Assembly (NCBI GenBank): GCA_013127575.1 | Contig: CP053418.1 | Span: 2,046,001-2,110,000, forward strand | Length of the DNA: 64,000 nucleotides | Direction of reading: 5' to 3' | Source: Ramlibacter terrae | Lineage (GTDB): Bacteria > Pseudomonadota > Gammaproteobacteria > Burkholderiales > Burkholderiaceae_C | In this document: positions 52,769-63,948 of the stretch, one piece after another | Layout of the letters: every line of letters starts with the position of its first letter | How positions within the stretch are numbered: the first letter of the stretch is position 1 | The notes under the pieces: model-generated | Told to the model about the DNA's origin: nothing | Database searches by the model: none | Seen by the model: the letters and a program-made list of their open reading frames with translations, nothing else | Made by a program: the position numbers and the translations under genes

Positions 52769-53352
52769 CTATGGCTGGTCGCTTTTGGGCGAGCCCCCGC
52801 CGGACGGCGTCGCGCCGTCACCCGAATGGGGGATGCGCACGCCCCGGCGGCCGGCCATTTCGGCGCCCATGGCGGCCACGGCATCGGCATCGAGCAGCGC
52901 CTGCGCCGCCGGATAGGCCAGGTCTTCTTCGGCGCGGAAATGGTCCGCGTGCAGGGACGCGAAGGTGTCCAGCGCGGCTCGCGCCTGCGGGGTCAGGGCG
53001 GTGAGCGTGCCCTCCGCGATCGCGGCGAGCACCGCCCGGGCGCCCACCCATGCCGCGTCCATGGCGTGGTGGTCGCGCAGCAGGCGCTGCACCAACGCGG
53101 ATTGCGCAGGATCGCCCTGCGCCAGCAGAGGGGGAAAGACGTGCAGTTCCTCGTCGCGATGGTGCTGCGGCGAAGCCAGTCGAAATAGCGCATGACGTCG
53201 CGCGCGGCCTGCCGGGCACGGTCGTCGGCGCCATGCTGCGGCAGGTGCGCGCGCAGGCGATCGAGGAGCGCCAGCATCCGCTGCAGGCGGTCGTGGCACG
53301 CGGTGAGCATGTCGAACGGCTGCGCGAAGGTGGGCGACGGGGAGCGGTCCAT
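52769..53352 (-). CDS. Hemerythrin-like HHE-domain protein, one frameshift
   Basis: About 194 residues. Iron-ligand-type residues are spread in a four-helix pattern: DMLTACHDRLQRMLALLDRL, SPQHHRDEELHVFPPLL, LLRDHHAMDAAWVGARAVLA and LHADHFRAEEDLAYPAAQAL. Such proteins bind a diiron site and sense or store oxygen or iron. Shift near 53165. A longer start at a GTG/ATG upstream is possible, but MDRSPSPTFAQPFDM begins the fold. It follows the haem-oxygenase-fold gene with 55 bases between. Confidence 0.85.
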
Positions 53353-53407
53353 CACGGCATGGTACCCGCCGGGTAGGGTGTGCAGCCCCGCTGCGCACCA
53401 CACGGCG

Positions 53408-54826
53408 TCAGCGCGTGACCGTCTGCCAGAACTGCCGCGTGGCCTCGAGCCCCGCCGGCGTCCAGTGCTGCGCCGGCGACATCGCGCGGACCAGCAGCGC
53501 GGTCCGTTCCGGCTCTGGAGCGTGCGCAGCTGTTCGTCCAGCAACTGCAGGTCGGGATCGAGCCCGGCGTGGGCGGGCGCGGCGTCCATGGCCGCGGCGT
53601 TGCGCACCATCGCGCGGAAGGTCGCGCGGCGGCGGGGCTTGCCGGTGGGCGCGGCTTCGGCGAACGGGCGTCCGTCCGCCGCCGTCGCACCGCGGATCCA
53701 GTCGTGCAGCACCTGCAGCTCATAGGTGGAGAACACGCCGAACATCTCGGCGCGGTCGCCCTGCAGCAGGCCCCAGAACCGGCTGTTCTCGGCCGGCTCG
53801 CCGAACCGGATCCAGCCCGCCTGCTCCAGCGCGCCCACGAAGTCGCGCATCCGCGCCGGGTCGGAGAGCCAGTCGTTGATGCTGCGGCCGGCGACGCGGC
53901 AGTAGTCGGAGTGCGCGCCGTGGCCCGAGCGCGCCTTGCGCGCCGCCGAGGATCCGCAGGGCTTCCTCTCCGGTGTCGAAGCCTTCGATCACCGCGGTGG
54001 TGCCCAGCCCCGCGTTCGACAGCTTCGCGCCGCCCTGCACGCGGCGCCAGAAGGCGCCGCCGTCGTCGAGGCGCGGCAGCATGTCGAGCACGGCCTGGCA
54101 GGCGCGGCGGGCATGGCCGGTATCGCCGTTGTCCACGGTGACGTGCAGCGTGAAGTAGTACGGGTCCGGCCGAGTTCGTTCAGCTCGTACGACGTGATCA
54201 GCAGGTGCAGCGGCAGCTGCTCGTAGGCGAGGTTGAAGCCGACGACCTCGGGCAAGAAGTCTTCCGCGTTCCAGGCCAGCGCGAGCTGGACCAGCCCTGC
54301 TCGTACAGCGCGTCGGGCAGGTCGTCGAGCGGGTCCAGCGCATAGCGCGCCAGCAGGCTTCGGTACAGCACCACGTGGTTCTTGTCGGCCGCGCCTTCGC
54401 CGAGTTCCTCGACGTACGTGCGCACCAGGTCGCCGAGGCGCGGGTTGGCCCAGTGCGCCATCAGGCCGTAGAGCCAGGCGCCGTCGACCAGCTTGGTCGG
54501 CGCGACGGAACGCAGCACGTACAGCGCGTGCGCCCGGTTGCTGAAGTAGCGGCGCGGCGCGCCGGCCTTGCGCTCTTCGGGTAGGCGGCGTAGCGCGCGT
54601 GGACGGAGCGGGTGTTCTCCTCCATCCACCGGACCAGCTCGTCGGGGGAGGCGGGCAGGTCGGCGGCTTCCCCTTCGAGGTCGGCCAGTTTCACGCGCAG
54701 GAAAGCCGCGGCTTCGGCGCGGGTCGCGGGGTCCGGTTCACGGTCCGCCAGGCGGTGGTACAGCGCCTTGAGCGGGCCGGTGGCGGCCGCTTCGACCTGC
54801 CTGAATTCTTGTTGTCCGAAGTGCAT
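53408..54826 (-). CDS. Iron-containing redox enzyme of the haem-oxygenase-like fold, about six frameshifts
   Basis: About 473 residues, large haem-oxygenase/HDO-like diiron family protein. Landmarks: YHRLADREPDPATRAEAAAF, RRYFSNRAHALYVLRSVAPT, KLVDGAWLYGLMAHWANPRL, RTYVEELGEGAADKNHVVLY, LVQLALAWNAEDFLPEVVGF, YEQLPLHLLITSYELNELG, DPYYFTLHVTVDNGDTGHAR, GWIRFGEPAENSRFWGLLQG and AEMFGVFSTYELQVLHDW. Shifts near 54575, 54295, 54165, 53940 and 53505. Substrate unknown. It precedes the hemerythrin-like gene, so two iron-binding oxygen-reactive proteins are probably co-expressed. Confidence 0.85.
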
Positions 54827-54920
54827 CCGTGCACTGTGCGCGCTTTGTCATGCCACACGTATCGGGATGCGGCGCGCCCCGTCGTGGGGCCGCTCCTACG
54901 CCCGTGCAGGAGGCGCGCCC

Positions 54921-55888
54921 TCAGCCGGGGCGTTGCACGACCAGCGCGACGGCTGCGATCCGTTCAGCCTCGGCGTATGCGGGCTCCTGCAGCTCTTCAC
55001 CGAACACGTCGGGGTCGATCTCACGGTAGCGCCAGGCCCAGCCGTGGCCGTCGAGGTAGCCGCGCAGCGCTTCCAGCAACGGGTCGCGCCCGTCGGCCAT
55101 CGCCACGCCCGTGTACAGCACGAGGCGGCCGCCGGGCGCGAGCCGCGGCAGGCCCTCGCGCACGATGCGCGCCGAGAGCGCCTCGCCCCAGCGGCCGCCG
55201 CCGTGGCGGTACGCGCGCTGCTTGCTGTCGTTGAGGTAGGGCGGGTTGGAGACGACCCGGTGGAAATCGCCGCCCACCGCGCCGTACAGGTCGCCCTGCG
55301 CCAGCGTGGCCGCGCCCCACCCCGCGTGCGCAGCGTTGGCGGCGGCGAAGCGCAGCGCGCGGCCGTTGATGTCGCCGAGCACCAGCACGGGGTCCCGCTC
55401 GGAAGCGGCCGGGCGGCCATGATGCCGCCCGGACCGCCGCCGCAGCAGATGTCGAGGATCGCGCCGCCGCGGGGCAGCGGCTGGCGTTCCAGTTTCTGGA
55501 GCACCAGGTCGACGAAGCGGTACGTGTCGGGGCCGAAGAACACGGCGTCTTCGGCGAGCGTCGGGTACGCCGAGTGCGCGAAGAGCTGCCCGTGCAGCGT
55601 GGAGAAGCGAACGGCGCTGCGCAGCAGGCCCGCTTGTGCTTCCTCGACCAGGCCGCCCGTGTGCATCGCGTCCGGGATGGCCGGCGGCAGCAGGGAGGGC
55701 GCGAAGGGGCGGCTCCATCCGAACACGTCGCGCAGCGAGTGCGCCACCTCGGCGCCCGGACGCGCGTTCACGCGCGCATGGGTGGCGGGCGTGACGGTGG
55801 TGAACGCGTAGCCCTGCGCCTGCAGCCAACCGGCCAGGCGCTGCAACGATTCGGTCAGCGCCGGGGTGTCGTCGGTCTGGAAGTTCAT
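54921..55888 (-). CDS. SAM-dependent methyltransferase with NPPY motif, one frameshift
   Basis: About 322 residues. The AdoMet-binding region is GGAILDICCGGGPGGIMAAR followed, after a shift near 55420, by DPVLVLGDINGRALRFAAAN; the catalytic NPPY is in FHRVVSNPPYLNDSKQRAYR. NPPY methyltransferases modify glutamine or adenine N atoms, but the target here is unknown. The N-terminal 140 residues (LAGWLQAQGYAFTTVTPATH, VFGWSRPFAPSLL) form a separate domain. ATG at 55888. Confidence 0.85.
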
Positions 55889-55966
55889 GGGCGGCAAAGA
55901 TGCCCATGCGCCCGGCTCAGCCTTGTAGGCGCCGCGCGCATGGCAGGGGCGGCCGCCGCCGCGATG

Positions 55967-56409
55967 TCAGCGCAGCACGAGGACGGGCACGTCGCCATGC
56001 GTCAGCACGTGCTGCGTCTCGCTGCCGAGCAGCAGGCGCTTGAGGCCCTTGCGGCCATGCGATGCCATCACCACCAGGTCGCACTTGTGCTTGCGCGCGG
56101 CGGCGAGGATCGCCTCGGCGACGAGGTCGGACGACACCGTGACCGCCTTGGCCGTGACGCCCGCGCGCTCCGCGGCCGCGCGCACGGCTTCGGCGATTTC
56201 TGGCCGCGCTCCGCCCACAGCCGCTCGACGCGCGCCACTTCGGTCACCGAAATGTCCAGCGCCCCGTCCATGTACGACATCGGGTAGCGGGGCACGACAT
56301 TCAGCGCCACCACCTCGGCGCCGACGCTGGCGGCGAGCTGCACGGCACTGCGCATCGCCTTCTTGGACAGGGTGGAGCCGTCGGTGGGCACGAGGATGCG
56401 CTTGTACAT
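55967..56409 (-). CDS. Universal stress protein, one frameshift
   Basis: About 147 residues. Starts MYKRILVPTDGSTLSKKAMR and has the ATP-binding motif MASHGRKGLKRLLLGSETQH at the end; ends HGDVPVLVLR. Shift near 56205. Divergent from ccoI with an FNR/Anr-like box in the shared gap, so induction at low oxygen is likely. Confidence 0.93.
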
Positions 56410-56463
56410 GGGAGCCTTCGTTCCAGGGGTGCGGCCAGCTTAGCGGCCCGGTGGCGGCGGCGC

Positions 56464-56477
56464 TTGATCCATGTCAA
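56464..56477. promoter_or_regulatory. FNR/Anr-like box between usp and ccoI
   Basis: TTGATCCATGTCAA, matching TTGAT-N4-ATCAA with one mismatch in the right half. It sits 34 bases upstream of the ccoI ATG and 54 from the usp ATG. Confidence 0.75.
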
Positions 56478-56511
56478 CCGCGCACCCGTCGCCGGCGCTT
56501 AGCCTCGCCGC

Positions 56512-58747
56512 ATGCAAGCAGCAACCCCGGCGCACCCCTTCGCCGCGCTCGACGACCCCGCCGAGCGCGCAGCGTTCGGCCGTGCGCTGACCGGCGCCGG
56601 TGGCCGCTGGGAGTCGTACGGCCATCGACGGCATGTACTGCCCCGGCTGCTCGCTGGTGATCGAACAGGCGCTGGCCGGCCTGCCCGGCGTGCACGCGGT
56701 GGAAGTCAATGGCGCCACCGCGATCGCGCGCGTGGTGTGGTCGCCGGCGCAGGGTGCGCCTTCGCAGTGGATCCGCGCGCTGAAGCAGGCCGGGTATGGC
56801 GCCGTGCCGGCCGGCGACCAGCTGGCCGCGCAGCCGCGGCGGCAGGCGCAGCGCATGCTGCTGTGGCGATGGCTGGTCGCCGCCTTCTGCATGATGCAGG
56901 TGATGATGTACGCGGCGCCCGCGTACATGGCCGAGCCCGGCGAGATGACGCCCGACATCGCCTCGCTGCTGCGCTGGGCCTCGTGGCTGCTGACGCTGCC
57001 GGTGCTGCTGTTCTCCTGCCGTCCCTTCTTCGCCTCCGCCTGGCGCGACCTGCGGCACGCCCGCATCGGCATGGACGTGCCGGTCGCGCTGGGCATCCTC
57101 ATCGCGTTCGCGGCCAGCAGCGCGGCGACCTTCGACCCGCAAGGGTCGCTGGGCGCCGAGGTCTGGTACGACTCGGTCACGATGTTCGTCTTCTTCCTGC
57201 TGTCGGGCCGCCTGCTGGAGCAGCGCCTGCGCGACCGCACCGCTGGCGCGCTGGAGGCGCTGGTGCGGCGCGTGCCGGAGACGGTGGAACGCATCCGCCC
57301 CGATGGCGAGGCCGAGCGCGTGCCGGTGCGCCGCCTCGTGGCCGGCGACCGCATCCGCGTGCTGGCGGGGGAGGTGCTGCCCGCCGACGGCACCGTGTTG
57401 GAGGGCGAGAGCCAGGTCGACGAGGCCCTGCTCACCGGGGAAGCCACGCCCGTCGTGCGCCGCGCCGGAGACGCCGTGGTGGCCGGCAGCCACAACCTGC
57501 GCGGCACGTTGCTGGTGGCGGTGGAGCGCACCGGCGACGCGACCCGCTACGGCGAGATCGTGGCGCTGATGGAGCGCGCCTCGGTGGAGAAGCCGGAGAT
57601 CGCGCGCATCGCCGACCGCATCGCTTCGCCGTTCCTGCTGGCCGTGCTGTTCGCCGCGGCGGGCGCGGCCTGGTGGTGGTGGCCGCAGGGCCCTGCGCAC
57701 GCGCTCGGCGTCGCGGTCGCCGTGCTGATCGTCACCTGCCCGTGCGCGCTGTCGCTGGCGACGCCCGCCGCCACGCTGGCCGCGGCGGGCGCGCTGGCGC
57801 GCCGCGGCATCTGGTGCGGCGGCCCGAGGCGCTGGAGTCGGGGGCGACCGTCGACACGGTCGTCTTCGACAAGACGGGCACGCTGACGCTGGACCGCATG
57901 GCGGTGGGCGATGTCCGCACCGCCGGGTCCATGGACGCGGCCACCGCGCTGCGGCTGGCCGGGGCCTTGGCTCGCCATTCGCTGCACCCGGTGTCGCGTG
58001 CGGTGGCGCAGGCCGATCGCGGAGACGCCGAGGCCAGCGACGTGCACGAGCAGGCAGGCGCCGGCCTGGAGGGCACGGTGGACGGCCGCCGCTTGCGCCT
58101 CGGCTCCGGCGCCTTCTGCGGGGTGCGCGCCGATGGGTCGGCGCAGGTGCACCTGTGCGAGGGCGATCGCTGGCTGGCGAGCTTTGCGCTCGATGAAACG
58201 CTGCGGCCCGGTGCCGCCGATGCCGTCGCCGCGTTGCATGCATGGGGCATGCAGGTGGAACTGCTGTCGGGGGACCAGCCGGGCGCGGTGGAGCGGCTGG
58301 CCGGGCGCGCCGGCATCACGGCCCACGCGGCGCGGCAGTCGCCGCAGGACAAGCTCGATCGCATCGCGCGATTGCAGGCGGACGGGCACCGCGTGGCGAT
58401 GGTGGGCGATGGCATGAACGACGGCCCGGTGCTGGCGCGCGCGGACCTTTCCATCGCGATGGGGCAGGGCGTTCCGGTGGCGCAGGCCCGGTCCGATTTC
58501 ATCGTGCTCGGCGACGACCTCGGCGCCGTGACATTGCTGCTGCGCCGGGCGCGGCGCACGCGCGCCGTGGTGCGGCAGAACCTCGCCTGGGCCGCCGGCT
58601 ACAACGCGGTGTGCGTGCCGCTCGCATTGGCCGGTGCCATGCCGCCCCTGGCTCGCCGGGCTCGGCATGGCCGCGAGTTCCTTGTTCGTCGTGCTGAATG
58701 CGGCGCGCCTGTCTGCGATGACGGATGACCTCGCTGCGCGTCGATGA
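56512..58747 (+). CDS. ccoI: Cu+-translocating P-type ATPase for cbb3 oxidase (CcoI/FixI), about three frameshifts
   Basis: P1B-type ATPase supplying copper for CcoN assembly. N-terminal metal-binding segment GMYCPGCSLVIEQALAGLPG (CPGC ligands), membrane helices including MLLWRWLVAAFCMMQVMMYA, actuator motif QVDEALLTGEATPVVRRAGD, the copper-site VLIVTCPCALSLATPAATLA, phosphorylation site VVFDKTGTLTLDRMAVGD, and HRVAMVGDGMNDGPVLARAD. Shifts near 56615, 57820 and 58645; the end reads FVVLNAARLSAMTDDLAARR. About 744 residues. It opens the ccoISNOQPGH cluster. Confidence 0.94.
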
Positions 58748-58794
58748 CAAATGACCGCGGGTCCCTTTTCATTCGTCATTCGTCATTCGTCATC
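58743..58794. repeat. Short tandem and inverted repeat between ccoI and ccoS
   Basis: Three perfect tandem copies of ATTCGTC (58771-58791). The right end GTCATTCGTCATC (58782-58794) also pairs, with one mismatch, with GATGACAAATGAC at 58743-58755, forming a hairpin just after the ccoI stop. It may end or slow transcription before ccoS. Confidence 0.65.
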
Positions 58795-58800
58795 AAGCAA

Positions 58801-58938
58801 ATGGACATCCTTTTCATCCTCATCCCCCTCTCCGTCGTCCTCGGGCTGGCCATCCTCGCCGCGCTCGGCTGGGCCGTCTGGCGCGGCCAGTTCGAAGGCG
58901 TCGAAGCCGAAGGCGAGCGGATTCTGAAGTCCGATTGA
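58801..58938 (+). CDS. ccoS: cbb3 oxidase maturation protein CcoS
   Basis: 45 residues. Single membrane helix DILFILIPLSVVLGLAILAA, then WAVWRGQFEGVEAEGERIL, the CcoS signature. Required with CcoI for cofactor insertion into CcoN. ATG at 58801. The FNR/Anr box for ccoN overlaps its stop. Confidence 0.93.
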   Translation: MDILFILIPLSVVLGLAILAALGWAVWRGQFEGVEAEGERILKSD

Positions 58939-58948
58939 TTTTCGTCAA
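58935..58948 (+). promoter_or_regulatory. FNR/Anr-like box upstream of ccoN
   Basis: TTGATTTTCGTCAA, TTGAT-N4-ATCAA with one mismatch in the right half, overlapping the ccoS stop and 54 bases before the ccoN ATG. Confidence 0.8.
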
Positions 58949-59002
58949 GGGTGGGTCGCAACCCGGCTGGAACACTCGGCGCATCTGCAAAAAAGGTGCT
59001 CC

Positions 59003-60437
59003 ATGAAAGATCCAACCGCCGCCGTTTTCCACGACACCGTCGTGCGGCAGTTCTCCCCGGCCGCCGTGGTCTGGGGCGTGGTGGGCATGCTGGTCGGCGT
59101 GTTCATCGCCTCGCAGCTCGCCCTGGCCCGAACTGAACTTCGGCATCTCCTCGGCTCTCGTACGGCCGCCTGCGCCCGCTGCACACCAACGCGGTGATCT
59201 TCGCCTTCGGCGGCTGCGCGCTGATGGGCACCAGCTTCTACGTCGTGCAACGCACCTGCCGGTGCCGCTGTTCATGCCGAAACTGGCGGCGTTCGTGTTC
59301 TGGGGCTGGCAGGCGGTGATCGTCGCGGCGGCGATCAGCCTGCCCATGGGCTACACCTCCGGCAAGGAGTACGCGGAGCTCGAATGGCCGATCGACATCC
59401 TCATCGCGCTGGTGTGGGTGGCCTATGCGGTGGTGTTCTTCGGCACGGTGGGCACGCGCCGGGTGAAGCACATCTACGTGGCCAACTGGTTCTACGGCTC
59501 CTTCATCATCGCCGTCGCGCTGCTGCACATCGTCAACAGCGCGGCCATCCCGGCCGGCTGGATGAAGTCGTACTCGGTGTATGCCGGCGTGCAGGACGCG
59601 ATGGTGCAGTGGTGGTACGGCCACAACGCGGTCGGCTTCTTCCTCACGGCCGGCTTCCTCGGGATGATGTACTACTTCATCCCCAAGCAGGCCGAGCGGC
59701 CGGTGTACAGCTACCGCCTGTCGATCGTGCACTTCTGGGCGCTGATCTTCACGTACATGTGGGCGGGCCCCCACCACCTGCACTACACCGCGCTGCCGGA
59801 CTGGACGCAGTCGGTCGGCATGGTGTTCTCGCTGATCCTGCTGGCGCCCAGCTGGGGCGGGATGATCAACGGCATCATGACCCTCTCGGGCGCCTGGCAC
59901 AAGCTGCGCGACGACCCGGTGCTCCGCTTCCTGATCGTGTCGCTGTCGTTCTACGGCATGAGCACCTTCGAGGGCCCGATGATGTCGATCAAGACCGTCA
60001 ACGCGCTCTCCCACTACACCGACTGGACGGTCGGGCACGTGCACTCCGGCGCCCTCGGCTGGGTCGGCCTGATCTCGATGGGCTCGCTGTACTACCTGAT
60101 CCCGCGCCTGTTCGGCCAGAAGAAGATGTACTCGGTCCCCGCCATCGAACTCCACTTCTGGGTGGCGACGGTCGGCATCGTCTTCTACATCGCCGCGATG
60201 TGGATCGCCGGCGTCATGCAGGGCCTGATGTGGCGCGCGGTGAACGCCGACGGCACGCTCACCTACACCTTCGTCGAATCCGTCAAGGCGACGTATCCGT
60301 TCTACGTGATCCGCGCGCTCGGCGGCCTGCTGTACCTGGCCGGCATGCTGGTGATGGCGTGGAACACACGGATGACCGTGGCCAACGGCCGGTCCGTGGC
60401 CACCAGCGTGCCCGCGGGCGTGCCGCAAGCCGCCTGA
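59003..60437 (+). CDS. ccoN: cbb3 oxidase catalytic subunit CcoN, several 5' frameshifts
   Basis: Haem b/b3-CuB subunit that reduces O2 at high affinity. The start [20 protein letters not shown] and first helix [20 protein letters not shown] are present; then indels between about 59120 and 59265 scramble the section around [21 protein letters not shown]. From [20 protein letters not shown] the frame is continuous, with haem and CuB ligand histidines in [47 protein letters not shown] and [20 protein letters not shown]. Ends [12 protein letters not shown]. About 478 residues. Confidence 0.95.
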
Positions 60438-60447
60438 GGAAACCATC

Positions 60448-61076
60448 ATGAGCAACGACAACACCCCCGTGGCCGCCTTCTCGCACGAGAAGGTCGAGAC
60501 CAACAACTTCCTGATGATCGTGCTGATCCTGCTGGTGATCGCCGTCGGCGGCCTGGTCGAGATCGTGCCGCTGTTCTTCCAGAAGTCGACCACCGAGCCG
60601 GTGCTGGGCGTCAAGCCCTACACCGCGCTGCAGGTGGCGGGCCGCGACATCTACCTGCGCGAGGGCTGCTACAACTGCCACTCGCAGATGATCCGGCCGT
60701 TCCGCGCCGAGACGCTGCGCTACGGCCACTACTCGGTGGCGGGCGAGTTCGTCTACGACCACCCCTTCCAGTGGGGCAGCAAGCGCACCGGCCCCGACCT
60801 GCACCGGGTGGGCGGCAAGTACAGCGACGAGTGGCAGCGCATCCACCTGAACAACCCGCGCGACGTGGTGCCCGAGTCGAACATGCCGGCCTACCCGTGG
60901 CTGGAGAAGAACCGGTCGACCCGTCCGGCATGGCGCCGCGGATGAACGCCCTGCGCATCGCCGGCGTGCCGTACAGCCAGGCCGAGATCGCCCAGTCGGC
61001 GGCCGACGTCAAGGGCAAGACCGAGATGGACGCGCTCGTCGCGTACCTGCAGTCGCTGGGCCGCGCGCTCAAGTAA
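60448..61076 (+). CDS. ccoO: cbb3 oxidase monohaem subunit CcoO, one frameshift
   Basis: Membrane-anchored cytochrome c of the oxidase. TM anchor [20 protein letters not shown]; haem c site [20 protein letters not shown]; axial Met in [16 protein letters not shown]. After a shift near 60915 the end is [18 protein letters not shown]. About 209 residues. 10 bases after ccoN. Confidence 0.95.
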
Positions 61077-61091
61077 CCCGTGAGAGAGAAC

Positions 61092-61228
61092 ATGGACGTC
61101 AACACCCTGCGCATCATCGCCACCCTGGTCGCCTTCGGCACCTTCCTCGCCATCGTCGGCTGGGCCTGCGCCCGCGGCAACGGGAGCGCTTCGACGAAGC
61201 CGCGCGCCTGCCTTTCGAACGGGAGTAG
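61092..61228 (+). CDS. ccoQ: cbb3 oxidase small subunit CcoQ, one frameshift
   Basis: About 45 residues, one helix [20 protein letters not shown] and a charged tail [14 protein letters not shown] recovered after a shift near 61180. Stop TAG at 61226-61228, 4 bases before ccoP. Confidence 0.85.
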
Positions 61229-61232
61229 GCGC

Positions 61233-62146
61233 ATGAGCGACTTCACCTCGGGCTTCTGGTCCGTCTACGTCGCCGGCGTCACCATCGTCGGCATCCTCGC
61301 CTGCCTGCTGCTGCTGTGGGTCACCTCCCGCAAGAAGGTGCCCGCGCGCAGCGACAACACCACCGGGCACGTCTGGGACGGCGACCTGACCGAGATGAAC
61401 AACCCGCTGCCGATGTGGTGGGTGTGGATGTTCATCGCCACCATCGTCTTCTCGCTGCTGTACTGGTGGCGTATCCGGGGCTCGGCGCCTATGAAGGCGA
61501 ACTGCGCTGGAGCACCCGCGGCGAGTACCAGGACGAAGTGGCGAAGGCGAAGCAGGAACTCGAACCGCTGTACGCGCAGTACGCGGCCGAGGACGCCGCG
61601 CAGCTGGCGGCCGACCCCGGCGCGATGGCGGTGGGCGAGCGGCTGTTCATGAACAACTGCGCGCAGTGCCACGGCTCCGACGCGCGCGGCAGCAAGGGCT
61701 TCCCGAACCTCGCCGACACCGACTGGCTGCACGGCGGCACGCCCCGACAAGATCGTCGAGACCGTCACCAAGGGCCGCACCGGCAACATGCCGCCCATGG
61801 CCGCCGCGGTCGGCGGTGCGGAGGAAGTGCGCAACGTCGCCCACTACGTGCTGAGCCTGTCCAACAGCCCCCACGACTCGGTGCGCGCGCAGCTCGGCAA
61901 GAGCAAGTTCGCCGCCTGCGCCGCCTGCCACGGCGCCACCGGCAAGGGCAACCCCGCGATCGGCGCGCCCAACCTCACCGACGACACTGGCTGCACGGCT
62001 GGGGCGAGCAGGCCATCGTCAACATCATCAACCACGGCAAGGTCAACGAGATGCCGGCGCAGGAGGGGAAGCTGACCGAGGCGCAGATCCACGTGCTGGG
62101 CGCCTATGTGTGGGGGCTGTCGAACGGAAAGCGCCCGGCGCTCTAG
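61233..62146 (+). CDS. ccoP: cbb3 oxidase dihaem subunit CcoP, about three frameshifts
   Basis: Two-haem c subunit that feeds electrons to CcoO/CcoN. TM segment [37 protein letters not shown], haem sites [20 protein letters not shown] and [20 protein letters not shown], and [20 protein letters not shown]. Shifts near 61478, 61742 and 61990. About 305 residues. Confidence 0.95.
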
Positions 62147-62161
62147 CGATCGGCGCTCCAC

Positions 62162-62175
62162 CTGATGCAGGTCAA
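62162..62175 (+). promoter_or_regulatory. FNR/Anr-like box upstream of ccoG
   Basis: CTGATGCAGGTCAA matches TTGAT-N4-ATCAA with two mismatches, 36 bases before the ccoG ATG. The third box in the cluster. Confidence 0.6.
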
Positions 62176-62210
62176 CTGATGCGGCCCCCTGCGGCCGCAT
62201 CATCGTTTCC

Positions 62211-63632
<1,422 letters not shown>

Positions 63633-63643
63633 AGGAGACGACC

Positions 63644-63898
63644 ATGCAAGCACGCGACACGCCCCCGCACCCCTGGTGGAAGCACGGCCACGTGTGGCTC
63701 CTGATCGCCGGCCCCGCCGCCGTGGTGGTGGCCGGTTTCGCCACGCTGTGGATCGCGTTGGCGACCCCCGACCCCGTGGTGGCGCCCGACTACTACCGGC
63801 GGGGCATCGAGATCAACAAGACGCTCGGCGCGCCGGACCGGGCGCACCTGCCCGCGGTGCAGGGCCGCAACCACGCAGTCACGCCCACGCTGCCCTGA
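63644..63898 (+). CDS. ccoH: cbb3 oxidase assembly protein CcoH (FixH-like)
   Basis: 84 residues with one helix HVWLLIAGPAAVVVAGFATL and the FixH signature VVAPDYYRRGIEINKTL. It interacts with CcoN during assembly. 11 bases after ccoG. Shorter than full FixH proteins (about 150-170 residues), so only the N-terminal part of the family is present or the gene is a compact variant. Confidence 0.85.
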   Translation: MQARDTPPHPWWKHGHVWLLIAGPAAVVVAGFATLWIALATPDPVVAPDYYRRGIEINKTLGAPDRAHLPAVQGRNHAVTPTLP

Positions 63899-63948
63899 GC
63901 CGCGCCACGGCGCCGGCGACGACACAGCACGACAAAGGAGACGAGAAG

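Noticed and set aside
46184..56409. Prophage or genomic island
   Set aside because: No integrase, tRNA-end duplication or phage structural gene was seen; the only mobile element found is the IS30-family insertion at 42.2 kb.
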